DNA of 64,000 nt. It comes from Adiantum capillus-veneris. Taxonomy: Eukaryota > Streptophyta > Polypodiopsida > Polypodiales > Pteridaceae. Every line of letters begins with the position of its first letter. Positions within the stretch are counted from its first letter, which is position 1. The notes under the pieces are model-generated. The model did no database searches. It saw nothing but the letters and a program-made list of their open reading frames with translations, and had not been told where the DNA came from. The stretch lies in contig CM043965.1 in the NCBI GenBank assembly GCA_014529385.2, positions 11,954,412-12,018,411 of the forward strand, written 5' to 3'. A program made the position numbers and the translations under genes. Below, piece by piece: positions 1-11,680 of this stretch.

Positions 1-1300
1 GTTTTGGAGACTCAAACAAACCAAAACATCAGAACCCAATCTTGGCAAAATCACACCTCTATACATGATTCTCTACATGGTCACTTCCAAGACTTGCAGG
101 ACTATGTACACATATATACACGAGGCTAGTGGGAAAGCTTTTCAACATGGCCTAATGACTTGATTCTCATCCAAAAAATGTCTGACAATGGATGCTCACA
201 AAAAACCTAAGACTATTGATTTTATCTGTCTATAGCACAGTGAGTGTCTATAGGAGCACAGTTGGGGTAATACCCAACTCGTGATTACTAAATCACCCAT
301 GGTCAATTCTTGGAATCTTCACACTTGAAATTTCAATGAAAGATCTTCTCATCTGCCAAGGGGCATTTATTGTATAATTTGGTATTTGCCCAATGGTTTC
401 AAACTTCCAAGATAAGAGCAAAGATCATGAGGTAACTCTCTCTATCTACTCACTAATTTTTCTTTAGTGTTTAGTTCACATTCTATGCTAGTATACACTT
501 TGATTCAATGTTACTAAATTGGATGTACATGCTACAATGTTTGTTCCCATTTTTCTCAGGTAATGTTGGAGAGAACCACTTTGGGAAAGTAGAGTACCAG
601 GAAATTTCTACACTTTACAGTGATAGGCCAATATGGTCAGTTATGTTTCACACAGGTTGTTTATTACATGTGAGCAACATGGTCTAGGATCTGAAGAAGT
701 TTGGTTTAGCCATTTTGGAGTGAGGTTCATGAAGGTCCCTCTCGCTCATGTCTGTGAGTGTTTGCAATTACCTCCACACAAAAGTACATATTGTACTTGT
801 TGGATTTTCTAACATAAATTTATGAGACATATTGCACAAGTGAAGAATATCAGTCTCTAGACTGACACTGGCACCTGTTTCCTAATGATTTGTCGCAACC
901 ATTTATTCAATTATTTTGAGCGCATAGTATCAGGAGCAATTTTAGTGGCCATAAATTGTCAGGTACTAAGTACATACTTGTAGAGGTTACAAGTATTGTA
1001 GAAAATATTGACAGATGCTTGTTACCATATCTAGGACGACTATGTTTGGTTAATGAAAATGTTGCATTGTTGGTACATAGATGCGATTGCTTCCCCATTC
1101 CACTATGGTCCAACTTTTGATGTGAGATTTTCACATAATTACCACATAAATCCTAGTCATGCAAATGTGGGTTTGAATAAGTTTGTGTTAAATGCATGCA
1201 CACTAGGTTCTATGGCCCTATTATTTAACATGGGTTTGTTTGGAATATCATGAAAATTCATGGACAATATAACTTACAAAGCATATTGCACCAAATGTGG
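1..1300. other. Unassigned AT-rich DNA
   Basis: No convincing gene is seen. The open frames here are short (up to 75 residues) and match nothing I recognise. Because a gypsy integrase remnant starts at about 1310 on the plus strand, part of this stretch may be older pol sequence of the same element, decayed past recognition. Confidence 0.4.
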
Positions 1301-1309
1301 AGTATTTCC

Positions 1310-1919
1310 ACAAGATTCAGTGTAGATCTTCCAGCTACCATATGAGGTGTACACTTGGTATGGGTGTTTGTAGATAGATTAATTAAATTGTATACGATTA
1401 TTCAATCAGGTCCACTCTTGAACCAAGTTGGTTCATTCCAATCTCTATAACATATATGGATTGCATCAGAATTTTGTGAGTAATTGAGACCCACGTTTAC
1501 CAATCATTTTTTACAGATTGTCTGTACACGGCTTGGAATAAAACAGCAATATATACTACCACTCATCTAGATAAACATGGGTAGCTGGTAAGCATACACC
1601 TAAATGCTAAATGATTTGCCAAGAGAATGCATTAGTGAGAAGAAACTCAACTGACAAAGATTACATTTCCAATTTGGAGTTTGCTCATCATGATGCAAAG
1701 TATGTGGCGACTGGGTTTAGTCCTAGCATATTATTGTTAGGTTTTGAACCTTTATCATCAGTTTTGATGAGGACATTGCCTATTATTGAGAAACGCAAGC
1801 AAGTGGAGAACTTGATTGTTGGTGATGAAGACCTAAGCAAGCATGTTACTTTCATGGAAAGTTGTGACAATTTACTCTTGCATGTTTCATTTCTTTTAGA
1901 AAGTCTGGAAGCAAGCTAA
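1310..1919 (+). pseudogene. Ty3/gypsy integrase core remnant
   Basis: This is a decayed integrase of a gypsy polyprotein, the enzyme that inserts element cDNA into chromosomes. Reading across frames shows the family landmarks in order: VDRLIKLYTII (about 1375-1407), a DPR/FTNHF stretch (about 1489-1515), LGIKQQY (about 1531-1551), and then an open frame from 1611 with LEFAHHDAKYVATGFSPSIL, matching the 'EFAYN..H.STGFSPF' block near the integrase C-terminus. At least two frame changes and a stop at about 1567 separate these blocks, so no integrase can be made. A purine tract and LTR-like start follow at 2206-2219, as expected downstream of pol. Confidence 0.7.
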
Positions 1920-2205
1920 TTGACAATGTAGACACCTCTTGGTTGTAGTAACTCATTTAATGTACTCGAGTGAGTTATAAATTGAGCCTATACCTTATTG
2001 TATTCATCTAGTTTTTGATACAAGCAATTGCAAAGGGAACAACTTGGAAAATCAATATTTTTTTCTTGGTTTTGTCGAACCTCCTACTACACCATGTATC
2101 AATGAAGGACAGCTGGGCCCAATTGTGGGATGCCACTATGGAAAAATTTAGTGTTCAAGTACAAATATGTCACCACTGTTTTTTTTGAGGACAGAAACGC
2201 TTCTT
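1920..2205 (+). other. Degenerate tail of gypsy pol
   Basis: This lies between the integrase remnant and the polypurine tract. No clear chromodomain can be read. It is assigned to the same element by position only. Confidence 0.35.
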
Positions 2206-2440
2206 CGAGGGGGAGTAATGTCAAGCCAAGGGCCAACACGGACATACGGTCAAGGGATGCTATAATTTAGACGGTTAAGAGCCTATACATGGGATGGCTG
2301 GGTAGAGAGTTACACGGTCTAGGCCCTACAGTCTCATATGACTTGTCTGGCATCTAAATTTAGTGGTATTTGGTGTTGGCATACTTTTGAATATAGTGGT
2401 TTTATATTAGTATGCTCCTAGGAAAATACGTCTTTGTGTT
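2206..2440 (+). repeat. Polypurine tract and start of a gypsy 3' LTR
   Basis: A purine run CGAGGGGGAG (2206-2215) is followed after TAA by TGTCAAGCC at 2219, the usual PPT-then-TG arrangement at a 3' LTR. The 5' copy is outside the window or lost, so the LTR length cannot be measured. The end near 2440 is set by the next recognisable fragment. Confidence 0.4.
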
Positions 2441-3080
2441 TTTGGAACAATACCTTTCAAGATTTATCCTTGATCTTTGTCCTTTGATACTTATTGATTT
2501 GGACCATTCAAGGTTTCTCCTTTGAGCCGAGATTCCATTCTTTGACTTCTTGGTCATTTGGAAGCAACCAATCCTCCTTTTTGCTTGGACAATGATTTAG
2601 CTTGCTTCTTAGTCTCAATGCCAAAATCATAGTCATTAAAGAGGCTGCTTAATTCTAGTAATTTGTTCTAAATTTTGATCTCATTGATTACTGGGTTCCC
2701 TTGATCAGAGTTTGCTTGATTGGTTTCCTCTACTAGCTGGTGCTGGTTGCTATTGTGGCTGACAATTCAACTAAATTGACCTCTCCCTATACTTCATCTA
2801 AGTATACTAATATGGGTAATGCCTTTTTTGTCTATTTGCCTCTACTCCTTGTCAATTAGCAAAGAACTCAGGTATATCCTTGCTAGTGGAAAAATGCTCA
2901 TTGAAACAAGCATCTTCTAAATCTTCCTTGTTCCATGTTTCTTACACATCTCTTTAGGTCTGAAAGGCTTATTCCAGATTTTGGTGTTCTTATTCTTTAT
3001 CTGAATTATCCTACTAGTTCCTTGAATTGTCAATGTCTAGTTGGCATAGTCGTGTATTGTGATGGGAATCGGATCATGCT
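2440..3080 (-). pseudogene. Gypsy pol fragment related to GypA (protease-to-RT spacer)
   Basis: The plus-strand text runs parallel to 22150-22790 of GypA: a shared 'TTCCATTCTTTGA' block, a shared 'GGAAAAATG(C/T)TCATTG' block, and a shared 'GGCATAGTC(G/C)TG' block occur in the same order with similar spacing. In GypA this is minus-strand polyprotein between the protease and the reverse transcriptase. No frame stays open here. It is a separate, older copy of the same or a close family. Confidence 0.6.
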
Positions 3081-3337
3081 AGCTAGGCTAGATGAAAGAT
3101 AAACATCATGCACACAAGTGAGTGTCTGCTGCTGGCTAGATTATCACTCAAGAAAACTAGGTTCCAAGATCAATTAGCTTGGACTCATAAACACAGTCTT
3201 TAGTATTTGCTAAGCCATCACAAGCTCACCATAAACAAGGGAGATGTAATGCAAAATAGATTTGTGCTTATTTATTCATGAAATGATCTTGAAGTAGCTC
3301 TACAACCTTGCTCCATAGCATGTGGGATAATTACACT
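3081..3337. other. Unassigned sequence left of CopA
   Basis: No recognisable gene or repeat. It ends in the CTTCT that flanks CopA. Confidence 0.4.
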
Positions 3338-3342
3338 CTTCT
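3338..3342. repeat. Candidate target-site duplication of CopA, left copy
   Basis: CTTCT here is repeated at 8578-8582 directly after the CA that ends the 3' LTR. Five bases is the normal size for copia. The right flank is CT-rich, so a chance match is possible. Confidence 0.55.
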
Positions 3343-3370
3343 TGTTGGGGTATAAAGCCCAATGTGGTCG
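3343..3370 (+). repeat. CopA 5' LTR stub
   Basis: Twenty-eight bases identical to the start of the 3' LTR at 8386. The sequence then leaves the LTR abruptly and enters leader-like DNA. Confidence 0.8.
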
Positions 3371-4326
3371 GTGTTCTCAGAATTTCATTCTGAGGGCATC
3401 TCGGCCACCGTTCGGCTTCGACAAAGGTCTACGCAGGCCATTTTCGACTACGTGGTCTCGACGGGTGCAGATCCGACTCTGCAAATTTGGAGTTTTCGGC
3501 CTACGAGTGCAGGTGCTGAGGATATCGACACTCCCAGAGTGTTGAGTTGTGGCTGTCTACACATCGAAGGACGGCTCATAGTTCTTGGAGGCGTGTCACA
3601 TACGACACGGGTGCATCTACACACAGACTGTAGGCGACATCCACTAGTTCATCAGGTAGCTTGTGTTTGCTGCTTGATATTCCAGATTTCATCCTGACAT
3701 TGCAGGTACTTCCACATGGGATGTATTGTCAGAGATGATGTATGTCTGTTGAGGGTTTGCTGGCTGTGAGTCACGCAGTAAACAACCGCCGCAGCGGTTA
3801 CAGCATACAATGGGAAATTTGTGGATGTATGACTTTGTGGGAAGTCTATGTACTGTCAGATTTACTGCAGCCTTTGTTGAGGGTCGAGTGAGGTTTTATT
3901 GAGCTGGGGGATTCTCGAATGTTGAGATCCTTTTGGTGATACAGGTCTTGGAGCGATCCCTCGAGCACCCTTAGATAGGCAGCTAGGATGTATTGACTGT
4001 GAGTTAGACAGTTGGGATTGCATCTTTGCTTTACTGCCGTTGAGGCATTGTCATAGTCTATGCTTACAGGACAGTGAGAGACAGTACAGGTGCAGGACAG
4101 GTTTACCCGCAGCTTACAGCGTCAGAGAGACAGTGTTTTTTGAGTTGTTTTTTGGTCTGTTTTTAGTACACAAGAGCCATTTTACAAAGGAGACTCTGCC
4201 AAAATTTCTGCAGAATCTGAAGCTTTCTTGGTTCATTTGACAGGTTGATATTGGTTCAGAGGTCACTTTACAGGGGAAACTCTACCGAATTTTTCCCAGA
4301 AAAGTAAACTATTGTGAAGCGTAGCT
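3371..4326 (+). other. CopA 5' untranslated leader
   Basis: About 950 bases between the LTR stub and the gag start. No copia primer-binding site (TGGTATCAGAGC type, as in CopB at 51425) is present. The short frames at 3342-3697 show no family signal and lie on the stub/leader junction. Confidence 0.55.
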
Positions 4327-5270
4327 ATGGATGGATCACAAGACACTGCTCTTTACAATATCAAGAAGCTAGATGGAACCAATTTCCCATTGTGGAAGAA
4401 GCAGATTTGGCACGTGTTGGTACAAAAGAAGCAGATAAAACCTATAAAGCTCAAGGGGATAAAACCAGAAGATATGGACAAAGATGAATGGAGCGAAATG
4501 GATGAATTGGCACTTTCTACCATTATGCTGACTTTGGCAGAAAGCGTTTACTTCAATGTAGCAGACGAGATGTCGGATTATCAAGCATGGTAAAGCTGAG
4601 TGATCTTTATGAGAAGCAGAGTGCAGCTTCACAGGTATACTGGCTTAAGAAGCTTGTTGACTTGAAGATGAAAGAAGGGACACCTATGTCCAATCATCTG
4701 AATGAATTCAACACAATCTATAGTCAATTGTCAGCTCAAGGTGTCAAGTTTGATGAACCTGTTAGAGCTATGTTCCTGTTGATCACATTGCCGGAAAGTT
4801 GGGACACTTTTCGCACAGTTTTGAGTAATCCTGCACCTCCAAATGGTTTGAACATAGCAGGTGTACAAGGAAGTCTGCTTACTGAAGAAACCAATAGAAA
4901 GACAATGGACAAAGGAAAAGGAACAGCCTTAGTTGTCAGGGGAAGGACCAAAGAAAAGTACAAAGGTGGAAAGAGGAATCAGTCTCATAGCAAGTCCCGC
5001 AGTGCTAAAGGCAAGAGTGACATAGAATGCTACCATTGTGGCAAGAAGGGTCACATGAAAAGAGACTGTAGAGAATGGAAAGTAGAAAAAGGCAAAGACA
5101 AAGCTAAAGACCATGGTGAGAAGAACAAGTACTCAGTGAAGATTCAAGAAATAAATGTGACAAACACTGTTGCAGAGGATGACAGTCTAGTTTCAGGAGA
5201 CATCTACTTCTTGAAGAATACAATGGACTCAGCTCTTCGTACAGCATCTGATGGAAATGCACTGAGTGAC
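4327..5270 (+). pseudogene. gag: CopA gag with one zinc knuckle, frameshifted
   Basis: Gag coats element RNA in virus-like particles. The start is ATG 4327, followed by the copia gag opening (KLDGTNFPLWKKQI). A frameshift at about 4590 moves the reading to the frame that continues WLKKLVDLKMKEG and later a CCHC zinc knuckle (5028-5069; Cys, Cys, His, Cys all present). The total would be about 315 residues, normal for copia gag. The frame runs on to a TAG at 5271, just before the protease. Confidence 0.8.
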
Positions 5271-5440
5271 TAGATTATAGACTCAGGGGCATCACTTCAT
5301 GTGTCTCCAAACAAGGAGTGGTTTACCTCTTATGTGACCACTAAAGATCATGTTCGGCTAGGCAATGGGCAGACATGTGAGATCTTAGGTGTTGGAGATG
5401 TTCAATTGAAGTTTCAAAATGGCTCTTCTACACACTGAAG
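5271..5440 (+). pseudogene. CopA aspartic protease
   Basis: This processes the polyprotein. The catalytic DSGAS (Asp codon 5280-5282) is intact and is followed by LHVSPNKEWF. A TAG at 5271-5273 stands where the family usually has Trp, so a TGG to TAG change is likely. A frameshift at about 5433 separates the protease from the integrase frame. Confidence 0.75.
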
Positions 5441-5443
5441 AAT

Positions 5444-7150
5444 GTGAGACATGCTCCCGCAATTACAAAGAGCTTGATCAGCACAGGTTTACTTGATGAT
5501 ACTGGCTACGTCACCATTTTTGGACAGAACATGTGGAAGATATCCAAGGGTTCTATAGCAGTAGCACATGGAGTAAAGTCTGGAGGACTTTACATGATTT
5601 ATGTATCAAATGTCTCTAAAAATGTAATCAATGTAACCGAGCAGCCGAACGTTTCTTTGTGGCATAGCCGGTTAGGACATATGTCCAAGAAGGGAATAGT
5701 AATCTTGTCTCGTTCTGGTTATTTGCCTGGATTTTCATTTAATGATTTTGAATTCTGTGAATATTGTCTGTATGGTAAGCAAACACAGCAGCCACATAAG
5801 CATAGAAGTAGTAGAAGAGATACACAGTTGGCACTTGTTCATAGTGATTTGTGTGGACCCATGCCTAACCTATCTCTAGGGGGAGCTTCTTACTTTATGA
5901 CATTTATAGATGATTACTCAAGGAAAGTATGGGTTTACTTTCTCAAGCACAAGGATGAAGCATTTAGTGTTTTCAAAACGTTTGTGACACTTGTGGAGAA
6001 TCAGAGTGGCAAGAAGCTTAAATGCTTACGCACTGACAATGGTAGAGAGTATGTTTCAAAGGCCTTTCAGGACTTTTGTGAGTCAAAAGGTATAAAACGT
6101 GAACTTACTGCTCCTTACAATCCTCCTCAAAATGGTGTTGCTGAGAGGATGAATAGGACCATACAAGAGAAGGTCAGAAGTATGTTGTCTAATGCACAAC
6201 TGCCAAATGGGTTTTGGGCTGAAGCTGTATCAACAGCTGTTCATCTTGTAAATAGATCTCCTAGCAAGGTTTTGCAGAAGGATTCAGTGCTAGAGATGCT
6301 ATGGTCATGCAAAATGCCCTCATACAAGCATCTGAGAGTCTTTGACTGTGAGGCATATACTCACATTCCAAAGGAATTTAGGAACAAACTTGAGCCAAAG
6401 AGTAGAAAGTGCATCTTTCTAGGCTATGGTAATTCTGGTGAGATGGGGTACAGACTTTGGGATCCCGAATCTAGAAAGGTTGTCCGCAGCAATGATGTTC
6501 ACTTTAATGAATCCAAATATCATTCTAAACCAGAGAGGGTTGAGGAGATTAGAAGAGTTGTCTTCCAAGAAGATGGACCTGCACGTGCAAGACAACATGT
6601 CAGGGCTCAAGAGGAGCAAGGACAGGATAGAGTGGAACCACAGGTTGTGGCTGAGCCTGAGCCACCTATTGTTCGTAGATCTGGACGTGTCACGCGACCT
6701 CCTGATAGGTTTGTTCCATCTATGAACTATGTCATGTTGACTGATTGCAATGAGCCTTCATGTTACAAGGAGGCAATGCAAATGAAGGACTCCGGGAATT
6801 GGCAATTGGCCATGCAGTCAGAGATGACAACTATGCATAAAAACCAGACATGGAAGCTAGTTAAATTACCACGGGGCAAAAAGGCTCTACCTTGTAAATG
6901 GGTTTACAGGTATAAGATCACCGCTCATGATAGTCAGCCAAAGTACAAAGCAAGGCTTGTTGCCAAGGGGTTTAAGCAAGAACAAGGCATTTACTTTGAT
7001 GAAGTCTTCTCTCCGATGGTCAAGATGACTACATTGAGATGCTTTCTTGCATTGGTTGCCATATTAGATTTGGTGTTGCACCAAATGGATGTCAAGACAG
7101 CGTTCTTGCATGGTGATTTAGATGTGGAAATTTACATGCAGCAGCCATAA
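5444..7150 (+). pseudogene. pol: CopA integrase and N-terminal reverse transcriptase
   Basis: An uninterrupted 568-codon frame. In order: the GAG-pre-integrase block LWHSRLGHMS with a downstream CEYC pair (HHCC zinc site); the integrase catalytic core with HSDLCGP, FIDDYSRKVWVYF, LRTDNGREY and the NGVAERMNRT segment that carries the Glu; then, after a linker, the RT start (KALPCKWVYRYK) and MDVKTAFLHGDLD. It ends at TAA 7148-7150 in a QP-GF block where Glu (GAA) is usual. The first codon is not a start; the frame simply opens after the frameshift at about 5433. Confidence 0.88.
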
Positions 7151-8296
7151 GGGTTTGTTGAGAAATGCAAGGAAGATTGGGTATGCCAGTTGTTAAAGAG
7201 ACTTTATGGCTTAAAACAATCACCGAGGGCATGGTACCATAAATTCCACAAGTTTATGCTTTCTCAAGGCTACAAACGTAGTGAGTTCGATCACTGTCTA
7301 TATACAAAGAAGGCTAAGGATGGCAGTTGGCTGATCCTTATTTTGTATGTGGATGACATGTTGATTGTTGGCAAGCACTTGGAAGAAATTTCAGCTTTGA
7401 AGTCAAAGATGGAAAAATCGTTTGACATGAAAGACATGGGTGAGGCAAGTCATATACTTGGTATGCGCATTGAGAGAGACAGATCAAAGAAGTTGATTTG
7501 GTTATCTCAAACAGAGTATATTGACAAGGTTTTGCAACGTTTCAATATGGAGAAGGGAAAGGCACTGAGTGTTCCACTGCCACCATATGTGAAACTTAGC
7601 AAACAAGATTGTCCTGTGTCTGAGGAAGAACAGGCTGAAATGGATAAGATTCCATATGCGTCTGCAGTGGGTAGTTTGATGTATGCAATGATTGCTACTT
7701 GCCCAGACATTGCATTTGCAGTGGGAGTAGTAAGTCGATACATGTCAAACCCAGGCAAGAAACATTGGGAGGCAGTGAAAGGAATATTGAGATACCTGAA
7801 AGCTACAAAGAGTATGCGTATATGCTATGGGCTAAGTGTAAATGGTTTTACAGACTCAGATTATGCAGGTGACTTAGACAACTGAAGGTCTACGTCAGGG
7901 TATGTCTTTACATTGGCTGGTGGAGCAGTATCATGGAGTTCTAGATTACAAGATTGTGTTACTTAGTCTACTACAGAGGCTGAATATGTTGCAGCATCAG
8001 AGGCATGCAAAGAATCAATTTGGCTTAATCGACTAGTAACAGATTTGGAAATCAAAGAAGAGATGCCTGTGCTATATTGTGATAGTCAAAGTGCTATACA
8101 ATTGGCTCGCAATCCAGTTTATCACTCAAAGACAAAGCATGTGGATGTGAAGTATCATTTCATCACGGAAATGCTCGAGGATAAGCAACTTCAGCTTGTC
8201 AAAGTTCACACCACAGAAAATCCTGCTGATCTACTTACAAAAGGACTTCCCTCAGAGAGCTTTGCGCATTTTCGCAAGCAGTTAGGTGTAGGGTAG
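7151..8296 (+). pseudogene. pol: CopA C-terminal reverse transcriptase and RNase H
   Basis: This continues in the same frame as the upstream integrase/RT piece after its TAA. RT motifs: RLYGLKQSPRAWY and the catalytic YVDD (7346-7357). RNase H motifs: TDSDYAGD, then a stop at 7883-7885 (TGA where Arg CGA is typical), VFTLAGGAVSWSS, another stop at about 7963, STTEAEYVAA, then YCDSQSAIQLARNPVYHSKTKH up to 8296. Apart from the stops the domain is complete. Confidence 0.85.
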
Positions 8297-8370
8297 TACA
8301 TCACTTCTCTACATCTCTTGTATATTAGCTTGTATAGTAGCTTCTCTCACACTTAAAGTACCACATTGGA

Positions 8371-8385
8371 CTTTAAGTGGGAGGT
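8371..8385 (+). promoter_or_regulatory. CopA polypurine tract
   Basis: AAGTGGGAGG lies directly before the 3' LTR start at 8386. It would prime plus-strand cDNA synthesis. Confidence 0.75.
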
Positions 8386-8577
8386 TGTTGGGGTATAAAG
8401 CCCAATGTGGTCGCCCAGGTAAGTGGGCGGGCCGCCAGGTATGTACACATATTCTTTTGTAAACACCTAATAAGAACTCACTACGCTCTACACATTGCAG
8501 TAGAGTGAGTTCACTATATCGTCGTGCTCTTCTTCTCACACTCTCTCTCACATCGCACTTCCGCTCGTACTCCTTCA
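8386..8577 (+). repeat. CopA 3' LTR
   Basis: It starts TGTTGGGGTATAAAG and ends TTCA at 8577, then CTTCT. The length is 192 bp. The first 28 bases match 3343-3370; the remainder has no partner in the window. Confidence 0.8.
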
Positions 8578-8589
8578 CTTCTCTCCTCC

Positions 8590-9170
8590 CTTGACTCACA
8601 CTTTAGAAAAAAGCTCACACTTTACAATCCTCCCCTTGGGGTTTGGACCAAGACAAAATACTGAAGATGCAATATCCACCCGGTATGATAAGTTGGTATC
8701 CACATACAATAACAAAATCCACACAGTATGATAAATTCACACAGGATGGTATATCCACACTAGAAAAAGTCTCCCCCTTGAGAGGCTACATCTTCAAAGT
8801 ATGTCGTCATAGAAGACAAGGTTGTTTTTGCCTTCTTATTCTTTGTCTTCTACCATGTGAGTTGATCCTTTGTTAGGTCTCTTTCCTTCATAGCTTCTAC
8901 AGTTGATTCTACTAATGCTACTTTCTCTATTTTTACTGCCTCCATTTGAGAAGCATCAAAAAGGAGGATGTCCCTTCTTACAGCATTTGTTGCAAGGTTT
9001 GTTTGTATAGCAGTCTTTCACTATGTGTCCCATTCTTCCACATTCATAACACTTTCTTCCAATTGATGATGTCAATGATAAATATCTTCCCCTTGAGGAT
9101 GTCATTACAAAGGCCCCTCTTGATGATGGTGATAGCCGTTTTTCGGCTCTCTGTAATTGCCATAGTGAGT
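8590..9170 (-). pseudogene. gag: Minus-strand copia-like gag remnant with zinc knuckle
   Basis: On the minus strand 9010-9051 encodes a CCHC knuckle (CYECGRMGHIVKDC), followed downstream by a second, incomplete Cys/His cluster (CNKCCKKGH). Further along the minus strand are purine-rich runs (about 8767-8790 and 8620-8640) of the kind placed before 3' LTRs. Short repeats of ATCCACA/GTATGATAA occur at 8660-8760. The element is internally deleted, since no pol is present between knuckle and purine run. Copia versus gypsy is not settled. Confidence 0.55.
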
Positions 9171-10780
9171 TATCTCACCCTATCAAATCACTCAAACACT
9201 GTGGTTACCCTCACCCTTTCACTGTATATAGGTGCGTGTGAGTTAGGGGACTTTTCCCATATCTCCTTACTGAAATAAAAAACCCTCAATTAGCTAGTCA
9301 TTGGGCTAGTTGAGCCAAAAAAAATAAAAAATATAAAAAATATAAGTATATTATGGCCCATGCATATGTAAATATTTCTTTGTATATAGTGCCTAAATAA
9401 AAGATTTTTTCATAATTATTTTGGTATTTATTTAAATATTTCTACCTAGGTGTGTGTTATTTATGCTCTGTACATTGCCTCACCATTACCACAATCTTTC
9501 TTACCATTTTTCATACTCTTTATTCCATATAGAAATATTTTCATGTAAGCTTCTCTTATATTTGGTGTAACTCCACCCCAACAAAAATCCAAAAAAAAAC
9601 TAGTTTTATTTATGTGTATATTTTCTCACTATTGTGATTTTTCCCTTCCTACATCTATTTTGTTTTTTTTTCTAAAAAATTAGAACACCAAAAATATTTA
9701 TCTTTTTATGGTAGCCTCATAATGAAAGAGATTTCTTTTGACCCCTTCATATTTTTTCCACTTATATTATTTATATTTGACATGTATATATTTTTTAGAC
9801 CCCTCAATATTTGATTTTCTTAGTTATACTATTCACTTATATCATGATCTCAACAATATCTTCAATTATAGACCTACCAAATAAGGTCAAGGGTAGGTGG
9901 CATGCATACATGCACTATGGAGGGCTCACTCTTGGAGGTATTCAAAAGAATCATCCAAAGAAGGACCCCACAAGGACTTTGTGTAGTGGAAAAAAACAGT
10001 TGGTTTTGCTTAATTTTTAAAGTTCACTTGCTCTCCGAATTTGAAAAAGTGATACAAACAAAAGTTGTAGCTCATGAGCTGAACTTTTGCCTCAAATTTT
10101 TTCATAGTTTTTTGAGCTACGAGCTGTGAGCTATGATTTTATTAGTGGACCCCAGTTTTCCCATGCTATGCAGCCACACTCTCTCTTCCACTTTATCATT
10201 TTCCTGTTTCACACACACTTCTCCACTCATCATCCCCACCTCTCTCACCACTCCTCTTTGCACCCTACTCCCCTTCTCCTCAACCTTGAAGAATAAGAGA
10301 AACCATGGTGAACTCATACCTCCCACACACAATTCCATTCCAAAATTGACCACCTAGTCTCATTTTTCCTCCTCCAAGTTACCCATATCTATCAAAAAAC
10401 CACAAAATTCAACCTCTTCTCTTAAAAGACAGCATCATGGTGGTTGATTACTCAGCTTCAATTACCTTGTCTCTCAAGGAAGGTCAAGAGTGGAGAAAAA
10501 ATGTACCGTCAAAGCTAATGGACCGTCAACAATTGTCAAAATTGGCCCTACTCAAGACACTTGGAGCATCAACCTTGTAAGAAATCCACCTTTTCTTACC
10601 TCTTAAGAGTTTTTATTCCTTATTTGTATCCTACATGGATACTCCCATTGTAAATATCCAATTCCATTTGTAAATTAATACTAACTCTACTAACACTAAC
10701 CCACTATGAAAAGTCCTATCACCTCCATTTCTCTCCTCTCTCTTTCCCCACCAACTTCATGATAATTCCAAGCAAAAGAA
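9171..10780. other. AT-rich intergenic DNA
   Basis: No protein family or structured RNA is recognisable. The open frames (up to 110 residues) lack any conserved motif. Poly-A/T-rich stretches dominate 9300-9800. Confidence 0.5.
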
Positions 10781-11110
10781 ATTAGGTAAATTGCTGAAAA
10801 TCTAACCCAACCATGGTTAGAGGAGTAACCCTAGCCTTCAAAATTGCTATAAAAGGAGGGTGTAGCTAGCACAAAAAAGGGAGAAGAAAGAGCACTATGC
10901 TATAGCTTGAGAAGCCAAGCTCAACCTCTTGAGAAGGAGCTCTTGAGTGGAATCTCATTGGCATTAGGCATATGTATGTGTTGTATTAGGGGTGATTAGC
11001 AAGGGAACTCTATGCCATTGTAAGAGAGAGTGATCATTCAATTGAGAGTAGGAAATCTATCATTTCTCCTACTAGTGTAAGCCCAACATTTGCTGAATCA
11101 AGGAGGGTGA
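10781..11110 (+). promoter_or_regulatory. LTR-like promoter segment with TATA box
   Basis: TATAAAAGG at 10848-10856 is followed by about 250 bases of leader-like text with no open frame. Retrotransposon LTRs often have this layout, but no second LTR copy is visible, so it may be a solo LTR or a host promoter. No gene follows on the plus strand. Confidence 0.35.
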
Positions 11111-11513
11111 ATTTGGACTAAGCATGGATACCTTGTCTCCCTTCCAACGTGAAGTCATCGACAATAATGATGTGTAAGTGTCTTGGTGTTTTATTTAAGT
11201 TCTTGATAGCTTGTCTCCGGGTATTGTTATCAATTTAGCCATAAATCCCACATGCTGTAAGAGGGCGATAGGGTGGAGAGGACTCCCCTAGCCTTAAGAC
11301 AGTGATTGGGGTGGCTTTTTTCTTGTGATGTGTTGTGGTGTAATTTACTCAGGCTATGTTGAACAAATACTAATCTCACTTTGATTGGTCATGATAGATT
11401 TGTAAGAAGGCATTAGTGCAACAAGCACCCCCTTCCCCCTTCTCTCTCTTTCTTACATATATATATTTATGTTTGCTTGATCATTAACGATACACTTCAA
11501 AGTAGCCCGAGAA

Positions 11514-11516
<3 letters not shown>
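11111..11516. other. Unassigned sequence
   Basis: Nothing recognisable between the TATA-bearing segment and the dinucleotide tract. Confidence 0.4.

Positions 11517-11584
<68 letters not shown>
11517..11584. repeat. (TC)34 microsatellite
   Basis: A perfect dinucleotide tract of 68 bases. Confidence 0.98.
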
Positions 11585-11587
<3 letters not shown>

Positions 11588-11680
11588 TTTTAGTGTGTGA
11601 GAGTGTTCCATTGGTGTTAGGGTTAGTGTAAATTCCTTGCTTGTTTGTGGGTTTCTCTAACAATTCTCCTCTTTTGCGTC

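Larger units (their letters stand above)
3343..8577 (+). mobile_element. CopA: Ty1/copia LTR retrotransposon, damaged
   Basis: The element is 5.2 kb with the copia gene order gag, protease, integrase, reverse transcriptase, RNase H. The 3' LTR is 8386-8577 (192 bp, TGTTG...TTCA). The 5' LTR survives only as its first 28 bases (3343-3370); the rest and the primer-binding site are missing. Coding sequence is interrupted by at least two frameshifts (about 4590 and 5433) and four stops (5271, 7148, 7883 and about 7963), so it cannot move by itself. The RNase H and gag style resemble the Tork/Tnt1 branch, which is inference from memory of the family. Confidence 0.88.

Noticed and set aside
3342-3697. 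Two overlapping frames (67 and 111 codons) at the CopA start
   Set aside because: They begin in or beside the LTR stub, show no family motif and lie in untranslated leader.
9041-10353. Short frames in the AT-rich region, including overlapping opposite-strand pairs at 10117-10357
   Set aside because: No conserved motif; opposite frames of equal length indicate chance openness.
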